This document shows positions 13,496-20,273 of a DNA stretch of 35,719 nucleotides, piece after piece (position 1 is the first letter of the stretch; every line of letters begins with the position of its first letter). The stretch lies in the NCBI RefSeq assembly GCF_002272795.1, contig NZ_MLAT01000014.1:1-35719 (forward strand). The letters are read 5' to 3'. The notes beneath the pieces are model-generated. The model worked only from the letters and a program-made list of their open reading frames with translations, did not search any database and was not told where the DNA came from. The translations under genes were made by a program, and so were the position numbers. Source of the DNA: Helicobacter sp. 13S00482-2. Lineage in GTDB: Bacteria; Campylobacterota; Campylobacteria; Campylobacterales; Helicobacteraceae.

Positions 13496-13610
13496 ACCTG
13501 CGATTTTGGGGGGCGATGGTGTAAATAGTTAATATATATTTATCCGAGTGAAATAAAATGAAATTTTAGGAAAGTAAATGAAATGTTTTTTCATTTACTT
13601 TTTTATGAAA
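13490..13610. repeat. Regulatory direct repeat, copy 1 (matches 17774-17905)
   Basis: About 115 bp very similar to 17774-17905. It contains a TATAAT promoter, a G/C run, TAAATAGTTAATATAT, TGAAA motifs at 13549, 13559 and 13579 (10- and 20-bp spacing), the block ATGAAATTTTAGGA and an inverted repeat AGTAAATGAAA/TTTCATTTACT (13573-13599). The same ATGAAA motifs and ATGAAATTTTAGGA recur beside the integrase start. Confidence 0.75.
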
Positions 13611-13647
13611 AAACATATTTTATACGTGATTTTTGAGAGTGAAATTT

Positions 13648-13677
13648 TTGAGATTTGAAAAACATTTAGAATATAAT
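13648..13677 (+). promoter_or_regulatory. Promoter of the Fic gene
   Basis: TTGAGA (13648-13653), an 18-bp spacer and TATAAT (13672-13677), followed by AAGGAAA and ATG 13707. This gives the Fic gene independent expression from the lysogen, diverging from the Rha gene. Confidence 0.7.
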
Positions 13678-13706
13678 AATACTGAGCAAAAAAGAAGGAA
13701 ACAGAG

Positions 13707-14423
13707 ATGACAAAATTGAGCGATTTAAGCTTACTACACAGAGAAGAACTTTTTAGAGTACTAAGAATTGGTATCACTCACCATAGCAATGCTATTGAAG
13801 GTACAACTCTCACTTATGGTGAAACTAAAAAACTACTTGAAGAAGGAATAACCGCTTCTTATAAAAGCATTGATGAGCAATTAATCATACTTGGTTTTGC
13901 CCAAGCATACGATATCGTCATCAGGGAGGCAAACAATAAAGATAAAATATTAGACAGCTCTTTTATAAAAGATTTGCATTATGTGATTTTTTCAAATGCC
14001 TATAAGGTGATGCCAAATTTTATTAAAAAACCTATAGGATCGTATAGAACAGATAATGTGAAAATAAGCGGAACAGATCTTAAATTATCTACTGTGAATA
14101 AAATATCTCAAGACTTGGAAAATTTATTATTTAGATTTAAAAGCAACTCTATGGATTTAAAACAAATCGCTGAGTTTCACGCACTGTATGAAAAGATACA
14201 TCCTTTTTCTGATGGAAATGGAAGGACAGGAAGACTTATTATGAGTTTTCAATGCATTCAAAATAATCTTATTCCTCCGCTTATAGAATTAGAAAAAAAA
14301 GATAGGTATTTGGAATATTTGAATTTATTGCAAACAAAAAATGTTTTAGATCCTTTCGTAGAGTTTTTAAAACATTCTCAAGAGATAAGTTTAAGTTTTA
14401 TTCCTAACCAAACTCCACGCTAG
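13707..14423 (+). CDS. Fic family protein (class II AMPylase), prophage cargo
   Basis: A 238-residue Fic domain protein. The active-site motif HPFSDGNGRTGR is complete (His165 to Arg176), so transfer of a nucleotide group, usually AMP, to a target protein is expected. The inhibitory helix motif (S/T)xxxE(G/N) is present at the N-terminus as SNAIEG (Ser27, Glu31, Gly32), placing it in class II, which is self-inhibited. It has its own promoter, is on the opposite strand to the phage genes, and its last 20 bases overlap the end of gpD convergently. There is no separate antitoxin gene, which fits a self-contained inhibitor. Target unknown. Confidence 0.9.
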   Translation: MTKLSDLSLLHREELFRVLRIGITHHSNAIEGTTLTYGETKKLLEEGITASYKSIDEQLIILGFAQAYDIVIREANNKDKILDSSFIKDLHYVIFSNAYKVMPNFIKKPIGSYRTDNVKISGTDLKLSTVNKISQDLENLLFRFKSNSMDLKQIAEFHALYEKIHPFSDGNGRTGRLIMSFQCIQNNLIPPLIELEKKDRYLEYLNLLQTKNVLDPFVEFLKHSQEISLSFIPNQTPR

Positions 14424-15315
14424 TGTGCCAACTGCTTGAAGTGATGCTATGAGAGACTTTTAAAATATCATAGATACCACTTGTTTCACTATCTCCTTGT
14501 AACTCCAATCTAAAACCTGCGTATATAAGTCTTCCTGGTAACTCTAAGTTGCCCTTTTTCTTATTGGCATTGATGGATTTAAAATAGCTCTGTGCTTTTT
14601 TGTAAGCTTGTTCATCATTGCTAGAGTGGATAGATTTTTTAAACACGGGCTCTTCTTTGCCTATCTTGATGGTTTTGATTTCATTATTTTGAGTATCCAT
14701 ATAGCTCACCTCAACGCTTTTATAAAACATCTTGCCATAGCTTTCTATGCTCAAAGAGACACAATCATTTGCATTGATTTTGATGAGAGGCTTTTTGTTT
14801 AAATCTTTTTCTAGCATTAAAAGCGTGTTGTTTTTCACACAAAAATTTAAGCTCAAATCTTTAGCGATGTGATGACATAAGCTAGAATCGCTTATATCTA
14901 ACTGGTCAATATGCACCACTTCACACATTCGCTCAAAATCAATTTTTGGAGTGAGATTGTTTTCTTTAGCGATAGAATCTAGAATCTGTTTATAGCTCAG
15001 CTTATCAAAACTCCGATTCTTCTTCACTTTGAAGTTTGAAATAAAATTAATGCTCGTGCAAGTAAGCTCATAGCTAGTTTTGTAAGCATAAGCAATAGAG
15101 GCGATGTAAAAAGTCCCTATTAAATTTGCATTGATATAAAATTTCACCTCATCTTTGATAGTGGGCTTACTAGCAGGGAAGATTTTGAATTTAAAGGTAT
15201 CTGCTTCATTGCTAGAGTGCTCATCATAGTTTATTTCTAAGATCAGATGGGATATGTCTTTATCATTGAGGGTTATTTTAAAGCCATCAGCTTGATAGTT
15301 ATAGTTTGATTCCAT
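14404..15315 (-). CDS. Baseplate hub protein gpD-like (late control D family)
   Basis: About 303 residues. FKITLNDKDISHLILEINYD followed by SNEADTFKFKIFPASKP and KQILDSIAKENNL fit the P2 gpD / T4 gp27 hub family. This protein links the tube to the spike. ATG 15315 with GAGGGAC is preferred over the upstream ATG 15339. Its start overlaps the end of gpX. Its end overlaps the Fic gene end on the other strand. In P2 the gene lies at the far end of the tail operon, so its place here shows rearrangement. Confidence 0.8.
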   Translation of the reverse strand: MESNYNYQADGFKITLNDKDISHLILEINYDEHSSNEADTFKFKIFPASKPTIKDEVKFYINANLIGTFYIASIAYAYKTSYELTCTSINFISNFKVKKNRSFDKLSYKQILDSIAKENNLTPKIDFERMCEVVHIDQLDISDSSLCHHIAKDLSLNFCVKNNTLLMLEKDLNKKPLIKINANDCVSLSIESYGKMFYKSVEVSYMDTQNNEIKTIKIGKEEPVFKKSIHSSNDEQAYKKAQSYFKSINANKKKGNLELPGRLIYAGFRLELQGDSETSGIYDILKVSHSITSSSWHTSVEFG

Positions 15316-15511
15316 AAAGTCCCTCTGTAATACTCTCATCTTCTTGTTTCCTTTGAAGTATCAATACCCTATCCCCGCCTTCTAGAGAGTCTTTAAGCAA
15401 CAGATGATGATTTTGCATCAGAAATGCATCATATTGGTTTTGATTAAAGTCCCCATAGTGTTTAAAATAGACACTATCTAGGCGTTCGCCCTCTTTTGCT
15501 ATGTAGTTCAT
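15299..15511 (-). CDS. Tail protein gpX-like
   Basis: A 70-residue protein with YIAKEGERLDSVYFKHYGD, the small LysM-like fold of P2 gpX, which binds the tail and baseplate. It overlaps gpD and the preceding gene. The position next to gpD is common in Mu/P2-like tails. Confidence 0.75.
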   Translation of the reverse strand: MNYIAKEGERLDSVYFKHYGDFNQNQYDAFLMQNHHLLLKDSLEGGDRVLILQRKQEDESITEGLYGIKL

Positions 15512-15897
15512 CTTCTCTCCTTTATCATATTTTTAACTCTCAGATAATACGCATACACCCTCACACCGCTAAATAAAATAATGCGATGATAAGCCCTCAC
15601 ACCTTTGACTTTCATCGCTTCATTAAAGACCTCATCACAATAATCCCTACTCACTTCCCCTAAGTGATAACGTTCGCATAGATAATCATGTAAAACAGCA
15701 GGTTTGCTATGCCTCCCGATAGGACTCACGAAGATTCTAAAAACAAAAGGTACGGAGGCAAAATCGCTTTCAAATCCACATGGGACTCTTATCACCTCAT
15801 CATTATTTGCTTCTCTGTAATAATCAAATTCCTCCGTTACTAATAGATTCCCATTATCTAATATCTCGCCTTTTAATGGGGTTGTAAAGGTACTCAT
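15508..15897 (-). CDS. DUF1353 phage protein
   Basis: A 129-residue protein with the DUF1353 pattern: IRVPCGFESDFASVPFVFRI followed by AVLHDYLCERYHLGEVSRDY. Phages encode it among tail or lysis genes; its function is not known. The HD-like HDYL motif is present. It overlaps gpX by four bases. Confidence 0.75.
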   Translation of the reverse strand: MSTFTTPLKGEILDNGNLLVTEEFDYYREANNDEVIRVPCGFESDFASVPFVFRIFVSPIGRHSKPAVLHDYLCERYHLGEVSRDYCDEVFNEAMKVKGVRAYHRIILFSGVRVYAYYLRVKNMIKERR

Positions 15898-16001
15898 TTT
15901 TACTTCCTGTTTTTTAATGTAATGATGCTATGAATGGCACATTTGCTATTCTTCAATGGAGATTTTGGCATAATGCCTATATCTATAGCGATAGGAAGCA
16001 T

Positions 16002-16133
16002 ATGTGTGATGTATGGAACAATCAAATTACAAAAAAGGATAAAAAAATAATAAGTCAAGTTGTCATCACTGTTTTTACACTGATTTTGTGTGCTTATGAG
16101 CTTTTTACAACACGAGATAAAAAAACTCATTAG
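16002..16133 (+). CDS. Small single-span membrane protein, antisense to the late genes
   Basis: A 43-residue frame starting MCDVWNNQITKKDKKIISQV with one membrane segment (about residues 15-35) and a charged end, TTRDKKTH. ATG 16002 is preceded by ATAGGAAGC, a good ribosome site, which the longer start at 15930 lacks. It fills a gap of about 240 bp between two minus-strand genes, where the minus frame looks non-coding. It is not similar to the three micropeptides. It could be a superinfection factor or a small toxin, but nothing shows this. Confidence 0.4.
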   Translation: MCDVWNNQITKKDKKIISQVVITVFTLILCAYELFTTRDKKTH

Positions 16134-16143
16134 TTCGTTCCTG

Positions 16144-16344
16144 CTATATGATTTTACCCGTGCCAGTTTGAGCATTTGCAGTTCCTGTGGTGCTTACTTG
16201 CACGATGGCTTGTTTTTGAATATGCTCAATAATGGCATTGGATATAATCTCTATAAACTTCATATTAAACTCTGACTCTTTAAAGCCTTCATTTATCATC
16301 TTGTCCTTGATTGTTTGAACTAGTCGCTCTGGATTCATCTTCAC
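16144..16344 (-). CDS. Small phage protein of unknown function
   Basis: A 66-residue protein with a helical first part (MNPERLVQTIKDKMINEGFK) and a Thr/Gly/Ala-rich end. It overlaps the end of the small terminase gene by more than 50 bases in another frame. No family recognised. Confidence 0.45.
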   Translation of the reverse strand: MKMNPERLVQTIKDKMINEGFKESEFNMKFIEIISNAIIEHIQKQAIVQVSTTGTANAQTGTGKII

Positions 16345-16837
16345 TCATCTCCTTTTGCAGTGTTTTTTCTAATTCTATTTTCTTTGCGATCTCTTGTGCT
16401 TGTTTGTCATAGATACTAGGATCTTTGAGTTCTTTTAAGACATCTTCAATCTCTTTAATAATGATAGATTCAATTTTGCTATCTAATTGATAGCGACTTT
16501 TGAGTTTAGGTGGAATGCTATAAAGCTTGTTACTAACAGTGATAGCGATGTCTTCAAGTTCTTTAGCCACTCCTTCAATGGGTATGAGCTGCCCCATACG
16601 TTTTAGATATTCAAGCCTTTTTAGTTCTGCTTCGTATTTTTCTTTCTTCTCTCTTGATTTGGCTAGATTCGTGCCTTCGCCACCTTCTGTTTTGTATTTG
16701 ATATAAGCGGGGATTACCTTTTCTAGCACCCATACATCTTTGTCTTCTTTGGAGAACACTTGGGATTTTTCTAGATTATAGATATGTCTTGGCGTGATGT
16801 TGATGATATTGCCTAATTCTTTGGTAGTCACTTTCAA
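16289..16837 (-). CDS. Phage terminase small subunit, Nu1-like
   Basis: A 182-residue protein with an N-terminal winged-helix-like start (TTKELGNIINITPRHIYNLE) and the linker TNLAKSREKKEKYEAELKRL typical of Nu1-like small terminases. It would recognise phage DNA for packaging. No large terminase follows: the next genes are a 66-aa protein, DUF1353, gpX and gpD. It is therefore an orphan, pointing to loss or relocation of packaging genes. It overlaps the gp25-like gene by four bases. Confidence 0.75.
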   Translation of the reverse strand: MKVTTKELGNIINITPRHIYNLEKSQVFSKEDKDVWVLEKVIPAYIKYKTEGGEGTNLAKSREKKEKYEAELKRLEYLKRMGQLIPIEGVAKELEDIAITVSNKLYSIPPKLKSRYQLDSKIESIIIKEIEDVLKELKDPSIYDKQAQEIAKKIELEKTLQKEMSEDESRATSSNNQGQDDK

Positions 16838-17103
16838 AGACTTATCCTTATATTTGTGTTGATTAAAATGATTAAATTGGCATCTTCTTTTAGAATTTGT
16901 ATGCTCGTGATTTTAACTCGTGGCTCAAAAAGCTCTATTTGTTCTTTTATCTCTGCGATGATGCTAGACTCAAGCTCTTTAGAAAAGGGTTTATCGATAA
17001 AATCATAGCTGAGTCCGTAATTGGGATTTAATGGCAAGGAGTATTTTTTGGTTTTAAAGATTTTGGTTAGATTTTCAGTGATGGAGATTTGATACGTGTT
17101 CAT
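16834..17103 (-). CDS. Baseplate wedge protein gpW (gp25-like)
   Basis: An 89-residue protein with LPLNPNYGLSYDFIDKPFS followed by IKEQIELFEPRVKITSIQI, the gp25-like pattern of P2 W / T4 gp25. It follows gpV, as in P2. Its ATG overlaps the stop of a 19-codon frame that belongs to a short duplicated region. Confidence 0.85.
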   Translation of the reverse strand: MNTYQISITENLTKIFKTKKYSLPLNPNYGLSYDFIDKPFSKELESSIIAEIKEQIELFEPRVKITSIQILKEDANLIILINTNIRISL

Positions 17104-17159
17104 AAAATCGCCTTTATCTTAATGCGTTGATGGGAAATGTGATGGAAAATTTGATTCAT
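17100..17159 (-). CDS. 19-codon micro-ORF coupled to gp25-like gene
   Basis: A frame that starts at ATG 17159 and ends IKIKAIL before TGA. Its ATG lies in the ATGA overlapping the stop of another 19-codon frame, and its own stop overlaps the gp25-like start. AAGGCGA stands before each start. It may serve only to pass ribosomes from gpV to gp25. Whether the peptide has a role is unknown. Confidence 0.4.
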   Translation of the reverse strand: MNQIFHHISHQRIKIKAIL

Positions 17160-17215
17160 AAAATCGCCTTATTTGTGAAGTTTCGATGAGAACTTATAAA
17201 TTGATAGCCACTCAT
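17156..17215 (-). CDS. 19-codon micro-ORF coupled to gpV
   Basis: A frame starting MSGYQFISSHRNF and ending NKAIL, starting in the ATGA that contains the gpV stop and ending in the ATGA that starts the next micro-ORF. The motif AAGGCGATTTTATGA occurs three times at exactly 56-bp spacing (17100-17114, 17156-17170, 17212-17226). This suggests duplication of the gpV end and coupling site. Confidence 0.4.
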   Translation of the reverse strand: MSGYQFISSHRNFTNKAIL

Positions 17216-17685
17216 AAAATCGCCTTTACTTTTGTGCTACCTTGATGAGGGGAACCTGTAAAAGGACAGATACACTGCGATGTTACCACCCCGCTACCGC
17301 CTTCATTGCCTAAGTTGATAGATTCTGCTTTGATATTGGCGTTTTTTGCTGTGATATTAATAGAGGCTTTAGAGTCAATCTTTAGTGTATGGGTATTTGT
17401 GTTATAGCTAATCTTAGTGCCATCATTATAGGTGATAGACTCTGTATCAGAAGGATTTGAGGTATTGCAAGAAGGAAGCGATAGTGCTAGATAGGAATTA
17501 GAGTTTAAAAAGCTTATTACCATCACAGATTCTCCTAGTACAGGAGGAATGCAATGCTGATTGAATGCATTAAAGCCAGTGACATAGGTCATAAAGTCAG
17601 TTTGGGTACCTAAAATATCAACCTTGACTTGATTGCCTTTGGCCTCTATGATAGTGCCAATATAGATTTTAACTTCCCCAAACAT
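17212..17685 (-). CDS. Baseplate spike protein gpV-like
   Basis: A 157-residue protein. An OB-like N-terminal part (IYIGTIIEAKGNQVKVDILG, then GFNAFNQHCIPPVLGESVMV) is followed by a repetitive beta-helix part rich in Ser, Asn and Ile, and a tip ending TGSPHQGSTKVKAIL. This is the membrane-piercing spike of P2-like baseplates. It is the first gene after a probable late promoter (TATAAT 17774-17779) with a leader of about 80 bases. Confidence 0.85.
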   Translation of the reverse strand: MFGEVKIYIGTIIEAKGNQVKVDILGTQTDFMTYVTGFNAFNQHCIPPVLGESVMVISFLNSNSYLALSLPSCNTSNPSDTESITYNDGTKISYNTNTHTLKIDSKASINITAKNANIKAESINLGNEGGSGVVTSQCICPFTGSPHQGSTKVKAIL

Positions 17686-17773
17686 TGTATTCCTTATATT
17701 TTAATTCTAGAAATTATAAATAATCAACTCTTTTTTAACTTCTTTTTTAGATGTCACTTTTGAAATTTGAAGA

Positions 17774-17779
17774 ATTATA
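17774..17779 (-). promoter_or_regulatory. -10 element of the probable late (gpV) promoter
   Basis: TATAAT on the minus strand about 85 bases before the gpV start. It is preceded by a C7 run (complement of 17791-17797) in the spacer/-35 region and by 10-bp-phased motifs shared with the Rha promoter. A C-run of changing length could tune the promoter. Confidence 0.65.
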
Positions 17780-17905
17780 ACCTGTGATTTGGGGGGGTTG
17801 GTGTGTAAATAGTTAATATATTTTTATCTAAATGAAATAAAATGAAATTTTAGGAAATAAAATGAAATGTTTTTTCATTTACTTTTTTGATATGAAATGA
17901 AAAAT
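17774..17905. repeat. Regulatory direct repeat, copy 2 (matches 13490-13610)
   Basis: It carries the same elements as copy 1: TATAAT, G/C run, TAAATAGTTAATATAT, ATGAAA motifs at 17832, 17842 and 17862 (same 10- and 20-bp spacing), ATGAAATTTTAGGA and the AAATGAAA/TTTCATTT inverted repeat. The pair suggests joint control of the Rha and late promoters by one DNA-binding protein. Confidence 0.75.
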
Positions 17906-18317
17906 CCCCTCAGTTCGTATGGATAATTTTAATTTTTGAGATGGAAAAAAATAAATTTGTCAAGCCCCAAAGCCCTATGCGTAAGCATTATGTGGCACTA
18001 AAAGATAAATAAAAGCCTCCTAGAGTCTTACTTTTAAATTTTTATTATTTTTGAGGTTGTAAAAAATCCTAAAAATTTCACTGATAAGCTCTTTAAATTT
18101 TATGCTCATAGCTTTAAAGGATCGATAGCAACAAGCAAATCTTAAGCCCTTAATACCAATGCCTTTGGATTTAACCCCCCTTCATAAACAACGATAAATC
18201 CACCCAAAACCCTTCAGGGCTCCAAACAACTCAATATTTTTTAAATCTTAATATTTTTATTTTTTTTGATTTTTTCTTGAATAAAAAATTGATATGAATA
18301 TGAACTGAACTTTTTCA

Positions 18318-18370
18318 CCCCACACCTCTCCACTTTCTGGGGGCGGGTAACCGCAGTGGCGGGGGTGGGG
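18318..18370. ncRNA. Candidate structured RNA: nested GC-rich stem with GTAA loop
   Basis: Three nested stems: CCCCAC (18318-18323) with GTGGGG (18365-18370), CCACT (18330-18334) with AGTGG (18355-18359), and GCGG (18343-18346) with CCGC (18351-18354) closing a GTAA tetraloop of the GNRA class. It stands out in AT-rich DNA. Strand and expression are unknown; on the minus strand the loop would be TTAC, so the plus strand is favoured. Confidence 0.35.
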
Positions 18371-18387
18371 TTAGGAAGAACCTAAAT

Positions 18388-18398
18388 GGGGGGGGGGG
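18388..18398. repeat. G11 homopolymer tract
   Basis: Eleven consecutive Gs in otherwise AT-rich DNA. Poly-G tracts of this length are unstable by slipped-strand mispairing in Helicobacter. No gene or clear promoter lies directly next to it, so an effect is uncertain. Confidence 0.8.
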
Positions 18399-18799
18399 CA
18401 ATAGAGAATTTTTAATATGCAGAAATCAAAATCATTCTTCTTTTAAAATCAAAATAGCGTTTGTTTGCACAAATGATTTGAATCTCTTAAACAAAATAGA
18501 TTCTATAAAGACAGATAACTTGATTGGAGATTTCAATCCCAACTCTTCATTGTTTTATCTTAAAAAATATCTAAAATTTTCTTGGATTTAATTCTTCTTT
18601 TTTAGATGCAAAAATACAAATTTCTACAAAGCAATTTGAATGCATTTTTTGCTTCAACTAAGAGAACTTTGAGTCAAAACATTTAGATTGGCTTGTATGC
18701 AAATATTTATCCACTTCATTTGATTTAAAATACTTGATTTATCTATAAACAAGGCTTTGATTGGGATTTTATTATTTGGCATTACAACGTGATATTTTT

Positions 18800-18936
18800 C
18801 GGAAATTAAGCGTTGATGCTTCGTTAAGATTCATCGGAAATTAAGGAACCTTATTGTGATTTTTTATCGGAATTTAAGCAAAAAAATCAGATTGAAATTA
18901 GATGGTTTTCAAAGCCTTAGATTTATCGGAAATTAA
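18800..18936. repeat. Four iterons of TCGGAAATTAAG next to the integrase end
   Basis: TCGGAAATTAAG or a one-base variant occurs at 18799-18810, 18834-18845, 18866-18877 and 18925-18936, usually preceded by TTTAT or TTCA. The first three are 33-35 bp apart, about three helical turns. The last overlaps the integrase stop codon. Such sets can be excisionase, repressor or replication-initiator sites. Confidence 0.65.
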
Positions 18937-19991
18937 GGTTCTTCCTCCCATAGTTTTTTTACAATATCTTTCCCACTATCAGGCATTAAATGAGAATAAC
19001 GCATTGTCATTTTTATATCCTTGTGGTTGAGTAGCTTTTGGATAATCTGGATACTAACGCCTTTTATGGCAAGATGAGAAGCAAAAGTGTGTCTAAGTGT
19101 GTGTATAACGACTTTTTGTTTATTGTCAGGATTGTTTTGGTTAAAGAGGTTATTTAGCGTATCTCTTAATTTTTCTGTGAGGAGCCTTTTAGATTTCTGG
19201 ATCACATTATCCTCATCTTTGAGTGTGTCCCATTTTCTGAGTAATAGCTCAGTGGTCTCCTTATTCAGGTAACCTCTATAGTTTGATGAATTTTTAAAAT
19301 CCCTAAGCGTGATTGTTTGACTCTTTAGATCAATATCTTTCTTTTTGATACTCAAAACACTCATCAACCTAGCTCCTGTACACAAAGAAAGATTTACAAA
19401 TAATAGATACTCATAATGATTCTTCAAAACCTCCTTAAGTGCTTTCACCTCATCTTTGGTTAAAAATCGCTCTCTTGCATCATCAGTTTTTAGACTTCTT
19501 ACTTTATTTAAATTCTGATTTTTTGCATTAAACTCATCTTCAGCGAACTTTAGAATCTGTTTTGTAACAGTTATGACTTGATTGATGCTGTTGTTAGCCA
19601 ATCTTTCACTCAGCTCAATGATAAGGTCATTCATATCTTTTTGAGTGATTTCGTTTATATTTTTATTGTTAAAACCTTCTAAATGCTTGATTCTTCCATT
19701 TATGTTTGAATAAGATTTTTTCTTTAAATGAAGCTTTTGGAGTTCCAAAAACCTATCAACAACTTCTTTGAATTTCAAAGGTTTGTTTTTGAGATCATCA
19801 GAATTCTCTCGTTTTATTTTTTCGTTGTACGCCATTTTTTCAGTCCAACCTTCAAATTTTGTCCCTACTTTCAACTCCTGCCTTTGATTGTCTTTTGTAA
19901 ATCTAATATAATAGGCTATATCTCCATTACTTAGTTTTTTATATCTTACGCCCTGATATTTTGAGCTACTTATATTTTTTTCTGTCCCCAA
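18933..19991 (-). CDS. Tyrosine recombinase (prophage integrase)
   Basis: A 352-residue phage integrase. The catalytic set is complete: Arg208 in CTGAR, a probable Lys233, His297 and Arg300 in HTLRH, His323 in LNHKD and Tyr332 in MRYSH. The N-terminal arm-binding part and SAM-like core-binding part (about 70-160) are intact. The start is TTG 19991 behind GGGGACAGA; the same start is kept in the truncated copy at 34270. The start lies about 150 bp from tRNA-Arg. The first 96 codons are duplicated in inverted orientation near tRNA-Ser. Confidence 0.9.
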   Translation of the reverse strand: MGTEKNISSSKYQGVRYKKLSNGDIAYYIRFTKDNQRQELKVGTKFEGWTEKMAYNEKIKRENSDDLKNKPLKFKEVVDRFLELQKLHLKKKSYSNINGRIKHLEGFNNKNINEITQKDMNDLIIELSERLANNSINQVITVTKQILKFAEDEFNAKNQNLNKVRSLKTDDARERFLTKDEVKALKEVLKNHYEYLLFVNLSLCTGARLMSVLSIKKKDIDLKSQTITLRDFKNSSNYRGYLNKETTELLLRKWDTLKDEDNVIQKSKRLLTEKLRDTLNNLFNQNNPDNKQKVVIHTLRHTFASHLAIKGVSIQIIQKLLNHKDIKMTMRYSHLMPDSGKDIVKKLWEEEP

Positions 19992-20147
19992 TCTGTCCCC
20001 TTTTTTTAATGAAATTAAATGAAAGTAAATGAAATTTTAGGAGTTCAATTGAAAATGATTATATCAAACAAATCTCGTATTTAGGAAAGTTTGGGAGTTA
20101 AAATGAAATAAAATGAAAGTTTAAGAAAAGTGCGGAAAATGCGGTGG
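19703..20147 (-). repeat. 445-bp inverted repeat, left copy (tRNA-Arg side)
   Basis: It starts at the CCA end of tRNA-Arg and runs through the integrase promoter region into codon 96. It matches 34114-34558 on the other strand without gaps and with three mismatches, all within the first 40 bases from the tRNA. It includes ATGAAA motifs at 20009, 20019 and 20029 at exact 10-bp spacing, likely arm sites or operators. Confidence 0.9.
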
Positions 20148-20221
20148 TGTCCTCGGCGGGATTCGAACCCACGACCTTATGATTAGGAATCATACGCTCT
20201 ATCCAGCTGAGCTACGGGGAC
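20145..20221 (-). tRNA. tRNA-Arg(CCU)
   Basis: A 77-base cloverleaf with encoded CCA. Acceptor GTCCCCG pairs with CGAGGAC with one mismatch. The anticodon loop TTCCTAA gives anticodon CCU, and GGTTCGAATCC forms the T arm. The prophage repeat begins at its CCA, so it is the apparent integration site. Confidence 0.92.
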
Positions 20222-20228
20222 AAACATT

Positions 20229-20265
20229 AAAAAAACCGCACCAGATTTAAAAAATCTAAATGCGG
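20229..20265 (-). terminator. Terminator of the HU gene
   Basis: On the minus strand CCGCATTTAGATTT pairs with AAATCTGGTGCGG and is followed by seven Ts. It lies between HU and tRNA-Arg. Confidence 0.8.
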
Positions 20266-20273
20266 TAGAAAAC

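Larger units (their letters stand above)
17906..18932. other. About 1 kb without recognisable genes
   Basis: This stretch between the late promoter and the integrase has no credible protein-coding frame on either strand. It is strongly AT-rich except for a GC-rich structured island at 18318-18398. It ends with four short iterons (18800-18936). An immunity region with a repressor would be expected here in a working prophage, so it may be a decayed or deleted immunity region. Confidence 0.6.
1..20147. mobile_element. Decayed P2-like (contractile-tail) prophage, left end outside window
   Basis: A run of about 30 phage genes, nearly all on the minus strand, ends at an integrase next to tRNA-Arg. 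It contains tail, baseplate, lysis and regulatory genes, but only fragments of a head/packaging module (small terminase, gpW-like protein, shortened portal). The gene order is mosaic: gpX and gpD lie between the small terminase and the portal, and the tube gene is transcribed before the sheath gene. Three plus-strand micro-ORF modules, a Fic gene and two small membrane-protein genes interrupt the late strand. The right boundary is set by the CCA end of tRNA-Arg, where an inverted copy found elsewhere in the window also begins. The left boundary and any direct-repeat att site are not visible. Confidence 0.85.

Noticed and set aside
15900-16175. Minus-strand 91-aa frame between DUF1353 and the small terminase
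   Set aside because: Poor composition, overlaps the real end of the 66-aa gene, and the plus strand has a better ribosome site and membrane-protein pattern.
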